Source: Pegea sp. RAD2-039 (lineage: Eukaryota > Chordata > Thaliacea > Salpida > Salpidae). From it: a stretch of DNA of 64,000 nucleotides. This document shows positions 48,378 to 62,325 of this stretch, in pieces. The position numbers were made by a program, and so were the translations under genes. The DNA lies in the NCBI GenBank assembly GCA_034620365.1, contig JAQGEQ010000071.1:3720001-3784000 (forward strand). Direction: 5' to 3'. Within the stretch, counting starts at the first letter, position 1, and each line of letters starts with the position of its first letter. The notes below the pieces were generated by a model. That model had not been told where the DNA came from, searched no databases, and saw only the letters and a list, made by a program, of their open reading frames with translations.

Positions 48378-51300
48378 TTCAACAGAATGAAATTTAAAGT
48401 ATTTTCAAATAATACTAAAAAAATCTATTTTAGGAATATTGTAGACAATGAAATAAAAATTAGGAAGTATTTTTTAGATAAAAATGAAAAATATAAATGT
48501 TAAAAAATAAAGAAAATTTTTTACAGGATTGTTGTAAGACTATCATAAAATAAAACATATTGTTTTTTTTAAACAGTTTCTAAAAAATGTCATTTAATTA
48601 CTAAAATAAATTAAAATAAATATTTAACTGAAAAAAATGTCTTAAAATAATTGAAACATTTTAAAAATACCTTTAGTCTATTACATTTAAAATTCATCAC
48701 TTTAAATTAAACAAATATCAAAATTAAAATAAATATTTAATTATCAAACCACAAATCATAATTAAAAAAGTCGTTTTTAAAAATAAAATTGCTTTCATAA
48801 ATCAATAGTTAATAAATTAGATGAAAAGTATAAATATGTTATCCTATTTTAGCCTTACTTCTATATTATAATGCTAAACATACCATAATAAAACAAATCT
48901 TTATACAACTCAATTTATATTAAAAGCTTTAATTAAAAAGCAACACTATTTATACTGACAAATATATAAAAAAAGAAAATTATGAAGTTTAGATTTCTAT
49001 ATAGAATTATGATAATAAAGATTACATAAAAAAATTTGTTAGCAAAAAATGATCTAATGTAATTTTATGCAGACTTTGATCACATAAACTGATCATCAAA
49101 AATCTTATAAAATCATGCTAATATTATGAACAAAATTTAGGTTAAGCTAGATATAAATAAAATTATAAAAAAATATAAAAATAAAGTAGTTAATAAGGAA
49201 AATTTAACATTATAAATTTCGAAAATCAATCTTATAATTAAGTTATATATTTAAATATAATAATACTATTATATGGTTTAAATGGACAATTTCAAAAGTA
49301 TATAACACTTTTATTATCTAATAAGAAATAAAAGTAAATATATATAAATGTATAAACATAAAACCTGTCAAAAAACATGAAATACATAAATAATTAATGA
49401 TTTGAGTCTTTAATATGAGAGCAGAAGTTATCAGAATAATTATCATTACTTAAAAATTGCCAAATAAGGAAATAAATCTCTTGGTAAATGTTTGGTGCAA
49501 GATATTTTATATTAAAATTCAAAAATATTGAAAGAATAAGTGAAAAGCTTTTTATACAAAAAAATCAATATTTCAAATTATAATATTCATAATAAACATA
49601 CTTTGCAACATAATTTAAAATATAAGTAAGAAAAGTTACATAATTAGTCTCTCAACATAAACTAAAAATAATTTGAAATCATATTTCATTTTGATGTACT
49701 TTATTAAGCCATGTTTAAAAAAAAATTGTTAATTTTAATTAAACTTAAATTTAATAAGTTGAATAGAGAAAATAAATACATAAAAAATATCATTTAATTT
49801 ATAACAGTTTTAGTAAAAAACATCAATCCCAAAAGTTTTAAATAAATTATTTAAATAACACAATACTAGAATTATTTTATAACAACTGAGTACATCAAGA
49901 AGAATTACAAAAACATAAAAAACTTCAAAAAAAACAAACGCAAAAGCCACCCGCCCATGATAAGACTGAAAATTTCATTTACAGTTATCAAAAATTTATT
50001 TGGTCACTTGGTGTCGCTAAACTAAAAAAGGGACAATTCTAAAGATATCAATTACCATTTACTCCTTAAGATTAAGTATATAAATAATAATAGATCATTA
50101 ATGAATGTCGTACGTACATAGAGAAAAAACACCGTGTTTTTTCCATCTCTCTTTTCTATCCCTCATTCTTATTGTATCGTTTCGCATGTATATTTATTTT
50201 TCTTTCATGATTTCATCTATGCACACTCTTCTGACTTTAAAGCACTGCCAAAAAAGACTCTTTTTCATGATGCGCGTTTATCTATAACGTAATTTTGCAT
50301 ACTGTTCATTAAAGTTTTTCTGTAATTACATAAATCACAAAATGTAGAAATGATTACAAAATATTGATTTTAACCGTTTCTCTGAAACAGAAATTGAAAA
50401 TATTATAATTTCCTTACCACATGCAACTCTATGTGTATTTCTTATTTTATTTGATTTCTTTGTAGTAGTTTCTTCAGCAGGTGTCTTTTTTAATTGTGCG
50501 CGATTCCACGATGAAAATTGCCTACGTGAGAACATTTCAGTTTATTATAAAAATAAAATTATTCTTATTTTTTATTTTTAATGATCATTGAATGTAATCG
50601 ATAAAACAGCAAAATTTTCTGAATTTTAACGTCTACTAATGTATTATAAACAATATGATTTTAAACAAAGTAAATTAAAAAAGTCTTCCGAAAAAAGAAG
50701 ACAAAACAGCTCTAATACACCAAAGTTATAAACAGCTCTCGTAGTCTGAGGAGCTTGAACGAAATATAAATAGTTTTTTTTTTAAACTGTTTGATTAAAA
50801 AACTGACTATTAGCTGTAAAATGGATACACTTTTACAGGATTTTGTAGTAAAGCTTATAAATTTATAAGCTTATAAATTAAAAATACTTTTAAATTCAGC
50901 TGCTAATAGTATTAAGGTGTTTGTTTTTTTTAAACATATACTTGTTTTAGTGAAAAATACTTTTACTAATATTTTACGTTAAGTCGTTAACTCAGCATTC
51001 ATTTGCTTCTTTGTGCCTATCCAGCTGTCAACTTTGATTAGATTGCCTTTTACTAGCAAAGATACTCCGAATCTTGTGCAGGATTCAATCTTTTTTTAGT
51101 GAGTTGTTTGGATTAATAGAGGCATGCTTCGGCCGAGAACAGACATGCAGGATGTGCTTTGAGTGATGATATTAAAAACAAAGCAAACACAGTGAGATGC
51201 AAAAAAATTTTTTGGAGTTTTTTTTTGAAGCTGGTTTTTCTTCTCTATCTTTCATTTGTTTGCGGAGTAGAGAGCGCCATTGGAAGCGATCTGCTGCGAT

Positions 51301-53100
51301 AATCTCCCAATTGCTGAACATTTAAAAAGTTTTTTTTAATATTTTTCACCACTCAAGAATTTAAAAAAAGTAATTTTACACTTATTCTTTTTAAATCTGT
51401 TTAAATTTCATATGTAGTATTGCTATTTTGCATAGCTTCGGAATATTTTAATGTATTTAGCATTTTTGGTTTTCGTTTATAAGAGTATGTACAAAGTTCG
51501 AGTATCTTTTACAATCATAGATGGATATTTAAAGATTACATTAGTTCCAGCTTATATACAAATAAAATTATGCAGATAATGCAAACATACATTTACTTCA
51601 AATCTTTATAAAATAATTTTGTTTGTTAGTTTTAGAAACATTTAAAGAAAATCAAATAGTAACTGGTAATGATTTACCTAAAGTTTGTCATCCACAATAA
51701 ATCCTTCTGTATATTCTAAAGCTTCCAACACATTAGTATTCATTTTTATTGTGGTGATGTGTATAAGCTACTAATAAATTTGTAGATAACATTTTTGAAG
51801 TTTATTTATTCGTTGAACATCTTAGCTATATACTTTAGATATTCTAGTATAGTCTTTTTACTAATAAACTTACAACTTAATTTGTAAATTCTTTTATTAA
51901 ACCGTAGAATTTATTTATGATAATTGCAAAGAAACTAAAGAATTAAATTTATGAAAGAAATATCTTCTAAAAAAATAATTGTTTTTTTGAATATATTGTT
52001 TTATTTTATCTTAATTGTAAAAAGCTTTTGTTGAAAAGTTATATGAAAAATCCAGATGAATATTTAATGTTTTACATATGCACTTCAAGACAAAGATTGA
52101 ATAAATTTTTAATTTCTTTGTTATTAAAATAAATGTTCTTTCTCAACTGGCAAGTAGTGAACACAGATTTCAAGATGACATAAAGTCCCAGACTGGTTTA
52201 GTAATAAGAAATGAAAACCTAAAACAATTTTTTGAATAAAAATCAGAAAATAGTATTTACAATAAAACTTGTAAATAGTTTTCAAAGTAAAACTTATAAA
52301 AAGTTTTTTGAAAGAAATTTTTATTTTTTGACAGCAGTAATAAATAAAACAATTAATCTTTAAATTTTTATTCGGGTTTTTTGAATACATCTTTTTTTAA
52401 ACAAAATTTTCAGCTGGAAGTTTGAAGACACAAGTGAAACATGTATTCTCTTGTAGAACATTGTTCAATTTTTTTCATATTTGACGAACTTGTTCTTTAT
52501 CAGCAGAAGACTAAATAGAATTTTCGAGTAACAACATCTACTACTAGAGTAAAATTTTAATATAAACAGAATTAGAAAGATAAGCTTCAGTTGGCATCAA
52601 TTACTGTCGTGTTCCACACCTTATAACCAAAATTACTTTCAAGGAATTTAAGAAACAGTTAGATGGAATTTTTATTAAATTTGTTGAGCAACACTAATCT
52701 GCTAACAGCTAATAAACAGAGGTGAAAGCCTGAAGCAGAGGATCGTTTTATTCAGTTGTGTATATACGAATACAAGAAAGCACACTTTTGTGCGCCAAGG
52801 TTAATACAAAATTTCAACTCAAATTTTTTTGGGAAATGTAAAGCGTAAGCAGAAACAAAAACATAAAAAATGAAACTTGTTATAAAAAAGCATTAATAAC
52901 GTTCAACAAACGTCAAGCAACAACGTTAAACTAAGTCAACCGCACCGAATACTGATGATGTCTACTCGTTGTTTGTGGCGAATCACTACAAATGTGGTAT
53001 CTTGAAATTTCTTAAAATATACAGTTAAAGGTTGTTAAGAACCAATCAAGCAACAAATCTTTTCAAGCAACAAACAGTAAAACATGTTGACATTTAATTG
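48378..53100. other. Very AT-rich intergenic DNA, no gene seen
   Basis: 48.4-50.0 kb is almost pure A/T with no open frame of note. 50.1-53.1 kb has a few short open frames without domains and a less AT-rich patch at about 50980-51300 with no recognisable feature. Confidence 0.55.
50851..50872. repeat. 22-bp perfect palindrome, overlapping a second one
   Basis: Positions 50851-50872 read the same on both strands, with arms AAGCTTATAAA. An overlapping perfect palindrome centred on the second AAGCTT (50867-50872) reuses the right arm, giving a 14-bp periodic A/T palindrome. It could form a short cruciform. Function unknown. Confidence 0.8.
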
Positions 53101-53128
53101 AAGTTGACAATATAGCACAGTGCAAAAC

Positions 53129-53700
53129 ATGGCGGAACATACAGCCTGCCTTGGAAAAGATTCTAAAATGTTTAGCTTACATCTTGCACTGTTTCGTATA
53201 GAGGCAGATAGTGAAGTAATATCTAACCAAAATGTTTCTTTAAATGAATTTGTACTAAAATTTCTGAGATATAAAATAGTTGATGAGTTGAAAATGGTAT
53301 TACTTCAGCTTCAATTATCTTCATTGTGTTGTAAAGTTGGTGTGGAAAGGAGATATGAAGCATTTAACGGTGTTCGCAGTAAACAAAGTGTAAAAAGTTA
53401 ACTGAAAAAATAAGATATTTCTCAAGAACAAAAACAATACAATTGATGGTAGTAGCACCAAGCCATCCTAGTGGACGGAAGAAGTCGATCAGACAACTTC
53501 AAGTGACAACAACAAACACTGATGAAGCAGATGGGTTGCTGAATAGACTTGTTGCAGATGTACAAATAAGTAACTAAATTGTCACAGCAATAACCGAAAG
53601 TGAAGAATGTTTAAGAGAATTGGATGTCAGCAACAAAAAACCCTTTCGAAGTCGTGACGGAGGCGGTAACTTAAAGAGCTTAAACGGTGCTTTCAGGTAA
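53129..53700 (+). pseudogene. Broken open frame of about 190 codons, unrecognised
   Basis: Three adjoining open stretches look like one decayed coding sequence. First, ATG at 53129 (MAEHTACLGKDSKMF) to the stop at 53399-53401. Then a shifted frame from about 53395 (SHPSGRKKSIRQLQV, NTDEADGLLNRLVAD) to TAA at 53575-53577. Then the same frame after the stop (ITESEECLRELDVS) to TAA at 53698. Composition is balanced and unlike the surrounding AT-rich DNA. It has at least one frameshift and one stop. It lies antisense in what may be the CSDE1 3' UTR. A transposon-derived or processed gene remnant fits, but I recognise no domain. Confidence 0.4.
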
Positions 53701-53914
53701 AGAACGAAACAAAAAAAACAAAGCAGCTATTTAAGCTTCCGACAACCGCCGGTCAAATGAAACCAAAATTTCTACTGTATGTCAGATACAGAGTTCCAAT
53801 ATAATCACAAAACCAAAGAGATAATGCAAATGGCAGTAATAGAATTGTTCAAGTGCTCGCAAATAGGCAAATCAACATAACCAAAAATCAACAAAATAGA
53901 CGCCAACTGCATTT

Positions 53915-56900
53915 CTACTGTCCCTCACTAGATTGCGAATCATTCTTAGTAGGGGTCTTCTTACGACTCAAAGTAAAGCCCTGCATGAGATGAGTGAGTA
54001 ACTGACGTTTATCAACTTGTATCGACTACCTGTTGACATTCTAGAGGACCACGTGGATGCCGGATGACGCTGACTTGAGGCCGCGCAACCGCATCAGTTG
54101 AATTCCGCATGCGAAGTCGTTCAGGACGCTGATGCTTAGGTGGATGATCAGCGATGCGGACATTAGAAGCGGAAAACTTGCCTGAAAGTAGAAAGATGAG
54201 CGGACAGACATAAGTAGAGGGGCAACTGACCATTTCGTTGATTGTAAATCACCGCAAACTCGACTGCGCTGCCTGCAGCGATCTGTTGGGAAGATTCACG
54301 AACCTCAGACATGTGGAAGAAAAGCTTCCCGTTGCTAGGCTCGCCACCGGACACGTCGTAGTTGATGAATCCATACTAGAAGCATCGAAATATGAAAAAG
54401 TGCCCCTGTTGGCATCTTCACTCACTTCACCCTTAATACTGTCGATTGTAGCGCGGACTATCTCGCGATTGGCGCGAACAGCGACTGCTCTTTGTGCTCC
54501 ACTATTCGTCTCAGTGCTAACCTACAATCGAAGCGAGATGATCAGCTGGTTGCAGATGTCGAGGTGTATTTACCTGAAAGGTCACTTTGTCGCCAACTTG
54601 AATGTAATCGCGACGGTCCATCAGACTCAGAGGGCTATAAGCGATAGTTTTGATGCCAGTTTCTCCTGAAAGTGATTATGTAAATATCTAAGGATCAAGT
54701 AGAAGATTGGGAAAACCTGAAGGAATGTTTTCTTTGTATTCGATGAGTCCTTGATAAGTAAGCAGCGGGTTCACTGATCTCAAAGGTTTGAGGACTTTAC
54801 CTGAACACAATCATCTTATCATTGGAAGATGAAAGATGCAGGGACATACCCTTAATGATCTTCTCACTAATAACTTGATTTATTCCGAATACAGATTCAG
54901 ATGAGATTCGGACAGACATGGCGCAGGGTTTTTCATCTAAACAGGAATATCAAATAATCGATTCCAACAACACGAGACACTTACCTCGGATACCAGTATG
55001 ATAAGACACGGGAAGTCCCGGATGATACAAGTCTAATGGAGATTGTAGCTCACTATAGTGGAAGAAGATTTCGGAATTGTGTTCGAAGTCCTCGATGAAA
55101 CCAAATGTATCTTTTAATGTGCTTATCCAACCGTAAAAGCAAGTTGAAGAGAAACGCCTTTGCTGTTCGAACAACATCAATTTGATGGTTGTTAAAACTT
55201 CGATCGCGATACAAACCTCCTTGTGAACATCAACCGATTTGTTGGAAGGACTGACGACATGTTCTTCAGCAGCGGTATCGGGTGTGGTTGTATCTTTGCT
55301 TATTGATGTCTGTTGGTGTTTGGGCGAGTCTGAAGGACTTTTCTGCGTTTCTCTGTTATCAAAGAACAAAGAGATTAGTGAAGACCTCATTAAAAATATA
55401 TTAAAATCAAATCAGCAGTGAAAGTTGGGAAGTTGCCGCCGCCGCACAATCAATCAGTTAATAGCGGCTTTCAATTTAATCAACTTCTAAGGAGCTAACA
55501 AAGAGTTGGTTGAAATGACGAAATGTTATGAAGCGTGAAAAAGGTGTTTGTCAGAAACGCGACTACGTCACTCGCTTCGTGTCAGTCGAAGCATTGTGAT
55601 CGGAAATGAAGTTTCGTTTATCTACAGATTAATCTTTCCTGGCAAAATCGCGAAATGATTTGAAGGTGACGTGGTCTCTTCTACAAAACCTCAAATTCTA
55701 ATCGGGTTAATTGCAAACATGAAAACAGCCGAACGGTTTCGACCAATCAGATAAGCGTATTTTCACTTACTCATTCTTCTCATGAAAAGCCGAACCAGAT
55801 TGAAGGAAGACTGAATCATCCATATTAATCTTTGAAATGGTGACAGAGAGATCTTCTGCTAGAGATCACAAGCATTACACGATTACTCGTAGATGATGAT
55901 CGAACCTTCGATAAGAGGAGAGAGCTTCTCGCCGTTGTTGGTGACGCTCATCGACTGATTGAGCGAGCGACGTCGCGACAACAGCTGGATATCAACAGCG
56001 TTCTTCGAACCAGTTCTCTTCACTTCGCTTATTTTGAAATCGACCTGAAGATGAAACTGATCGTTGGAGAAGTACTTGCAGAAGTCGAGACTCACCGCGT
56101 CGCCTACACTTGGTGGATATGCTAATTGAGGGTAGTCCTTGAAGTCTTTGGTTAGGAAAGGAAGCCGAACTACATCGGAGCCCAAATCCATGCTCACGGC
56201 ATCTGAGTCATTTTTATTCCGCGAAAATACAATAAATCCCGAAGTGGTGGCGGAGATAGGACTAAGCGGAATTTCGACAGGATTATAACTGGAAGGAAAT
56301 ATTTGATGTAAATACGATTGAAGTGAAGACGTCATGAAAAATTGATCGGAAATGTTGATAGAGATGAAGAAGAAGAACATGTTGAAGTCGACCAACGTCA
56401 ATTTGGTTGGTAAAACATCAGGCAAATGTTGAAAAATTGGTGAAAAAACGGTTTAGTCGCCTCATGAAATATGCATCAAGTGAATTGAGTAGCTTCTTCT
56501 TCTTCAGGTAAAAAGGAGTTGACAGACAGATGAGATAGCAAGTTTTAGAAGCTAGTTGAAACTTTTTCAAATATCAGATCACTTCAGTGGTGAGATGACA
56601 ATTGTGAGTTTACTATTGACACAGCAAACAAAAGCAACAAAGACCAACCTTCTCGAAGTAGCTGTTCGGTTGGGGGCTGGTAAAGACTCGATTGTGCCGG
56701 TGAAGCGTTGTTCAGACACTGTATGAAAGATGACGGTATTCTTGGGTAATAGTTTAATTCTCGTAGCATGCATCCTGTGAAGATGAGATGAAATAGAAAG
56801 AAGATCACTTGAAGAGGTTCACCTTTGTTTCTCAGCTACGGGGTCAGGAAGAACAGTGAATTCGACTTCATCAGACATACGGACGTGATGATGAGGATCA

Positions 56901-59609
56901 AGAAGCTCACAGCAGTGAAAGAAGAGCCGCGAGTCGCGTTCGACACATTTGATGAATCCAAAGCCTTCTTTGACAGCAGCAACAATCCCCTGGAACATGG
57001 AAGAGATGAGATGAGTTCTGGATGTGATTGCCACTTACTCGTTCGCGCTTCTCTTTCAACAGCATCAATGTCTCATCCAGAAGAAGAGTAACACCAGCAG
57101 CTCGCATCTGACCATCTCGTTTATCAGTGATAGTGAAAAAAGATACCTGAAAGAAGCAAATGATCACATGATGAAGATCAGAGGATGAGACAGACTTGAT
57201 CGCCTCTGCACAGAGTGTGTAAGCAATTAGCAGCACGATCCTTTTCACCAAAATAAATCTCCTTCTTTTGGTCATCTTCAGTTACATACGAAACAATTCC
57301 AGCTAACATGAAGGAGGGCTGAGTAAGGGACCCATTCAGGGAACCGTTAGTTTTGGAATTATGATTGGGTGAGCTTGCATCACCAGCAGCGATGGAAGAC
57401 TGTAATCGAATCGAAATGATTTGATGTACAAATAAGGGTGAGATAGATAAATGAATTGTGAAAGTTGGGGTTTCAATTGAAGCGTAACCGTTAGAAGCGC
57501 TTGAAGTTCACCTCGTTATTTGCTTTATTAGGAGTTTTAGCAGGTAGAGGTTTTTCGATTGTACCACGATAAACGTCATGAGATCGTTCCTCAAGTTGTA
57601 CAGTTCCTTGCGGAAGTAATCTGATCTCTGTTGCTACATCCTTGTTCTACAAATTACGCGACAATATGGCTTAACTTCAAGCCTCAATTAATCGAGCTGA
57701 AAATTACATTTCTTTCATGGATGCTGAATTCTACGTGATCTCCGACGTTTAGATCTGGCACATTAGCAGTTACCTCACTATAGTGAAAGAATATCTACAA
57801 AAACATTCGAGTTTAAACAATTTGAGTATTTGTTTAGACAGCAAGCTTACCTCTTTGACTTTGTCAGCGCGTTCAATAAATCCAAATGACTCTTTCATAG
57901 CAGTGACGATTCCAAGAAAACGTTTCGGAGGTGCTCTTTCTACAAGAGTTATTTTACGTGCTCTCATTACTCCACTCCTACAACAAACAGTTATTGTCAA
58001 ACTATTCTCTATTTACAAGAATAGCTAAGTTGGCACGCTTGACTGAAGCTCATATTACTCAATCATACAGATATCAGAACTGTTAATTAAGCTGAGAAGT
58101 TAGTTTTGAAAAAGAACCTTTTTTCAGTGGCAATATTGAAAGAAACCTTGTCACCAGTGCACAACACCAAATTTGGATTTGTCAAATCTTGGCCGGAATA
58201 GGGTAAGAAAAAAAATTCCTAAAAACATATGTTTGCAAAGACTTGTTTGTAAACACTCAAAATACAACCAACCCCCGAACGCTCGTAAGATAAACTTCCA
58301 AGTCTTCCACTATTCATGACTGGCTCGCCTTTTTCATTTGGTTTGTACCCGTGACCAGCTACACCTGCCATACCACCAGGTATTCCACCCATAGCAGTAG
58401 TAGCACCAAGTAGTGATGTTATTGGTGGTGCTGGGCTAGTAACTTCACCGAGAACTCTTTCTTCACTGAGAATTTCAAACATTACAGTTCCCTTTTGTAA
58501 ACGGATGACTTGTATCGCGACAGGTTTTCCACTTCTACTGTCGATGGAAACTTCGAATTCGACCTCATCTACAAACCACCTGATCAGATGTTGGAATCAT
58601 CGACTGCTACTCACCGCTGACTCGGAGGTTTGGAGTTTCACCGTGATATTGACTGTAGTGGAAGAACAATCGACCTTCTCGATCAGCGCATTTTATAAAG
58701 CCGTAAGACACCAGCAGCTTCTCAACTATTCCAGTTTCACGGCTTCGATAACCATTTGAGGTTAAAGCAGGAGTTGAAACTGGTGAGACTAGAGTAGGTG
58801 ATGGGGATCCAGCAATTATTCGCTGATTTGAAGGCATAGTAAGCATAGCATGAGATTCGAAGCTAGTTGAACGCTAGAAAGGAGGTGAAAGGTCAGATAT
58901 GTAATGTAAAGCAGATGTAATCTACCTGTAGTGAGCGGTGATGGTTTAACGCAGAAGGTCGAGGACTCTGCGGGGAAACTCCGACACTCATTGTTCGAGT
59001 CAGTGGTCTTCGACTGGCAAGCTACAAAGAGGTTAGAAATCAGTAACAATTGAAACAAGACCAATAAGTTTAGCTACAAGTATTAAGATGGGAGTAAGCA
59101 TTAGAAGAAAATTTTACCGGTCTATCCCGAGCCTCTTGTTGAAGCCCAGATACAAACATAGCTTGTTGATCAGCAGCAGTAAGTTTATTAGTACCTTGAA
59201 AAAAAAAAGATAATTGAATATATCCGCGTTTTAATCATAAGATCATTAAAACTAATCTTGCAGACTAATTTTTTTATTTAACTCCAAAGCCGATACAATT
59301 AGTCTTATTTGCAATTAGCTGAAAAATAGAAGTAACTAACTGGCTTGTGGTCGAAATGGCGGAGCGCTTAGCAGGCTTGTTAATGGACTACTAATAGGCA
59401 AAGAAGATGCACTTGTAGAGATGCCATTCGAAGTGGACCACATATACGATCTAGAAGTATCAAGTTTGTGAGAAACTAAAAATCTTTAATTTTGGAATTA
59501 GATAAAGTTAAACTACAATATGATAATTTTTTTATAGTTCAAAAAGGATAGACTTGAGATTATAAAATTTAGTAGAAGAAAACTAGATAGCCAAAGCTTA
59601 CCTGTTCAT
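53915..59609 (-). CDS. CSDE1: CSDE1/Unr RNA-binding protein with multiple cold-shock domains, complete, 25 coding exons
   Basis: Cytoplasmic single-stranded-RNA binding protein that controls translation and mRNA decay; in flies Unr also acts in dosage compensation with SXL. 1134 residues. Five canonical cold-shock domains are visible by their RNP motifs: YGFIKC/LFFHYSQ (about 155-175), FGFIER/IFFHYSE (about 348), FGFIKC/LFFHCCE (about 545), FGFIED/IFFHYSE (about 855), YGFINY/LFFHMSE (about 1015). Non-canonical domains lie between them, as in Unr. [11 protein letters not shown] and a GF-SRKK end match the Unr C-terminus. Minus exons: 59609-59602, 59450-59341, 59194-59118, 59021-58926, 58873-58615, 58568-58273, 58218-58118, 57977-57851, 57794-57708, 57646-57512, 57399-57196, 57146-57039, 56989-56823, 56774-56649, 56288-55906, 55855-55771, 55352-55217, 55162-54985, 54936-54850, 54800-54717, 54665-54574, 54521-54426, 54375-54231, 54181-54030, 53980-53915. 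The 8-nt first coding exon is inferred from phase; ATG at 59443 is the fallback start. It is longer than vertebrate Unr (about 800 residues) through its N-terminus and Ser/Gly-rich linkers. Confidence 0.94.
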
Positions 59610-62325
59610 TTTCAAGCAGATAACTTAATTACTTTTATTGCAGGTTTCTTGAGAAGAAAGTTTATCAGCTGCTTGTGAGATATACAACTATCTATAAAAA
59701 ACATCCGTTAAGACATGAAAATGAGAGATCATTTAAATCTAACATAAGATGGGAAATAATAGCAGTCCACAATAAACAAGTAAATCTCAAGTTGTTTATA
59801 TAGTACTTTTGAATTATAATAATCTGATAAACATTAACACAGAGATGAGGATACTAAGCTTCTTTAAACACACCCTTATACTAATACTGCTTGACTAAAA
59901 GTCCCATAAAATAAGCTTGAATCAAAAACTCTAACATAAATCCTATACCAGCAACAATTGAAGGTTTTTTAAAGTATACTAAGACACAAAAACCTTAAGC
60001 ATTGGTATCTGATATTTACACTTAAATTATAAAAATGGAAAATAAGATAAGTAATATCAACCACCTAAAAAATTCATAGTCTAATAGTGATTTCATAAAA
60101 TGTTTAACCAATAAGATAATAGTCAGGGGACTAACCATCAAAAGAATAGTGTATAAATAAACAGCTGTATAAAACTTAAAACTGAAAAAAAAATTAGATG
60201 ATTAAAAAAACAGCTTTTTAAAATAATGTTAAGCTTGTGTGCTATAAAATGTTTTAATAATTTTTTGGAATAAAAAATGGTACCAACATTTTTTCTAAAT
60301 ATAAAATCAAGCCTTTATTCTAATAGTCAGATCATAAAAAATTCATCAAACAAATTTATATAATGAAAAATATGGCAGCTAAAATAATCTTGTAGATCTG
60401 CCAATCCGATATCTCAACAATATAAATCAAACTCTTATCAAGAGTAAATGGGTTACTACAATTGTACTAACCTATTTCTATAAACTCAAATAACAGTAAA
60501 AACTAAATATAGCAAACAGATTATTCTATAAAAACATGAAGTTCAGGGCTGGAGGAGACCTAAATAGTAACATACAAAGATGTTAAGGCTAAAAACTTTG
60601 AAGATATCTAAACTTTTTTTAAAAACTCAGTCTTTAAAGTTTTTTTTTTCTTTTATGGGATATTATTTACAAAACAGAATAAGAAAAACCTACAAAAACA
60701 TAAAAACAACCTTTAAACAGACTAATTGCAATATCAAAAATATAATGTGCAAAAAAAATGAAAATGTAAACACTAAAAAACTATTTAAATTTCAAAGCTC
60801 AATAAAGCAACAAAAACGTCTAACAATGTGATTTAGAAAGTTCAAGACCAGGCGACAATTTCTAACAAGATATATCTTGACTCGTTTAAAAAATTAAAAA
60901 ATAAATAAAAATATTGGCATATTTTGCTGCAGATCTACCGTTCACCAAACTAATTGAACTTCCAAGCCAATGCTTTTTTCTTATTAAAAAAACATTCTCA
61001 AACGAGAACAACATCTTTCAGTTAAGCAATATGCTTAGCACTTTGTTGTGCAAGAAAATGGACATCAAAAGGAAGCAACTCACCTTTCAATAGTTGTTGA
61101 AAACTTTGTAGAACTACTTAAGAATGCTAATGAAATCTGAAGTGGAAAGAATTGCTGCGACGTTACACATCAAACTAACACAATACTATCAGAATGAGAA
61201 GAAACTACTTTTAGCGAAAAAAACTTCAGCTTTCTATATTATACAGCCTTTTTATAGGCAAGTAATAAATTGTTTTGTGCGCGAAAATAAAAATAAGAAA
61301 TTCTTGCTTAAATGCTTTAGTAATCAGACTGACTTTAAAAAACTATTAGTTTCAACAAATAAAATATTATGTTACAATACGTACTAAAAATATTAAAAGC
61401 TAAAACTTAACTGTTTATCAGCCCAACTAAGTAATGTAGGTCAGGAATCAGTATATCAAAATTAAAAGTTATGACGTCATATAATTGTTAGCTATCTAAT
61501 GACTTTTTGAGATATGCGCACATTTGAAATAAAAAAGAGATTACAAATTATAATGTAAATACTTCCAATTCTTAATAAAAAAAATAAAAATAAAATACGT
61601 TACAAGGTAGACCTACTTTGAATAAATATTTTTATCTTTTTTACATTAATTTAAGTTTATTGGCATTACAAAACATTTTTAATTTAAACTTTAAAACTAA
61701 TGACTTATGTGAAAAAACACTTATTTACAAATTTAAGGTAAATTGTAAGAAATAAGGCTTACATAATAAATTTACATCATTATTTTAAAAATGGGAAATT
61801 ATATGTAAAGATGAAAAATGAGATGAACAGCGTAATATTTTACGTGCTAGCCGTATGCACTTTTTGTAAAAACTACTATTTCTTGTAATTTGTTAATAAT
61901 TTAATTAAAAATTTGTTATTTAAGCATTTTATATATTCTGAACATCATATTTAAAAATATCTCTATATTTATAATGATTATTTTTTTTAATTTTTCTTAA
62001 TTTTCTATATTTTGTGGTCCAAATTTTAGATATGTAAATAATGAAACCAAAAAAAGTTTAAAAGAGTTGATGTACTCTTTCAAAATGATATTTTAGTACT
62101 ATCTGCTATGAAAAGCATAGCCCATAATTTATAAAGAAAGTGGAAACTTAATATCAGTTTCAATAATATGAACTTATAATATTAAATGATAATGATTGTG
62201 AAAAACAAAATTGTGATTAATCCTTATTCCGGCTAAAATATCAGCTGTCAGTAAAACTTAGTTTATACAGTTATGTGATAAAATCATAAGCATATATAGG
62301 TATATCATGAAATAAATCTATTTGT
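59610..62325. other. AT-rich intergenic DNA, possible CSDE1 5' UTR, no gene seen
   Basis: Upstream of CSDE1 on the minus strand, so its 5' UTR and promoter should lie here, but I see no clear core motif. Open frames at 60580-60831 and 61124-61387 are lysine/phenylalanine/asparagine-rich and have no domain. A single perfect TGACGTCA lies near 61470. Confidence 0.5.

Noticed and set aside
54238-54669. 143-codon plus-strand frame, and similar ones at 56825-57091, 57783-58028 and 58505-58759
   Set aside because: Antisense shadows of CSDE1 exons, crossing proven intron boundaries.
55856-55887. CSDE1 exon 15 donor at GAGTAATCG (31-nt intron)
   Set aside because: It puts exon 16 into a frame with an early stop. 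The donor 19 nt upstream (GAAG then gttcga) gives a 50-nt intron and an open frame.
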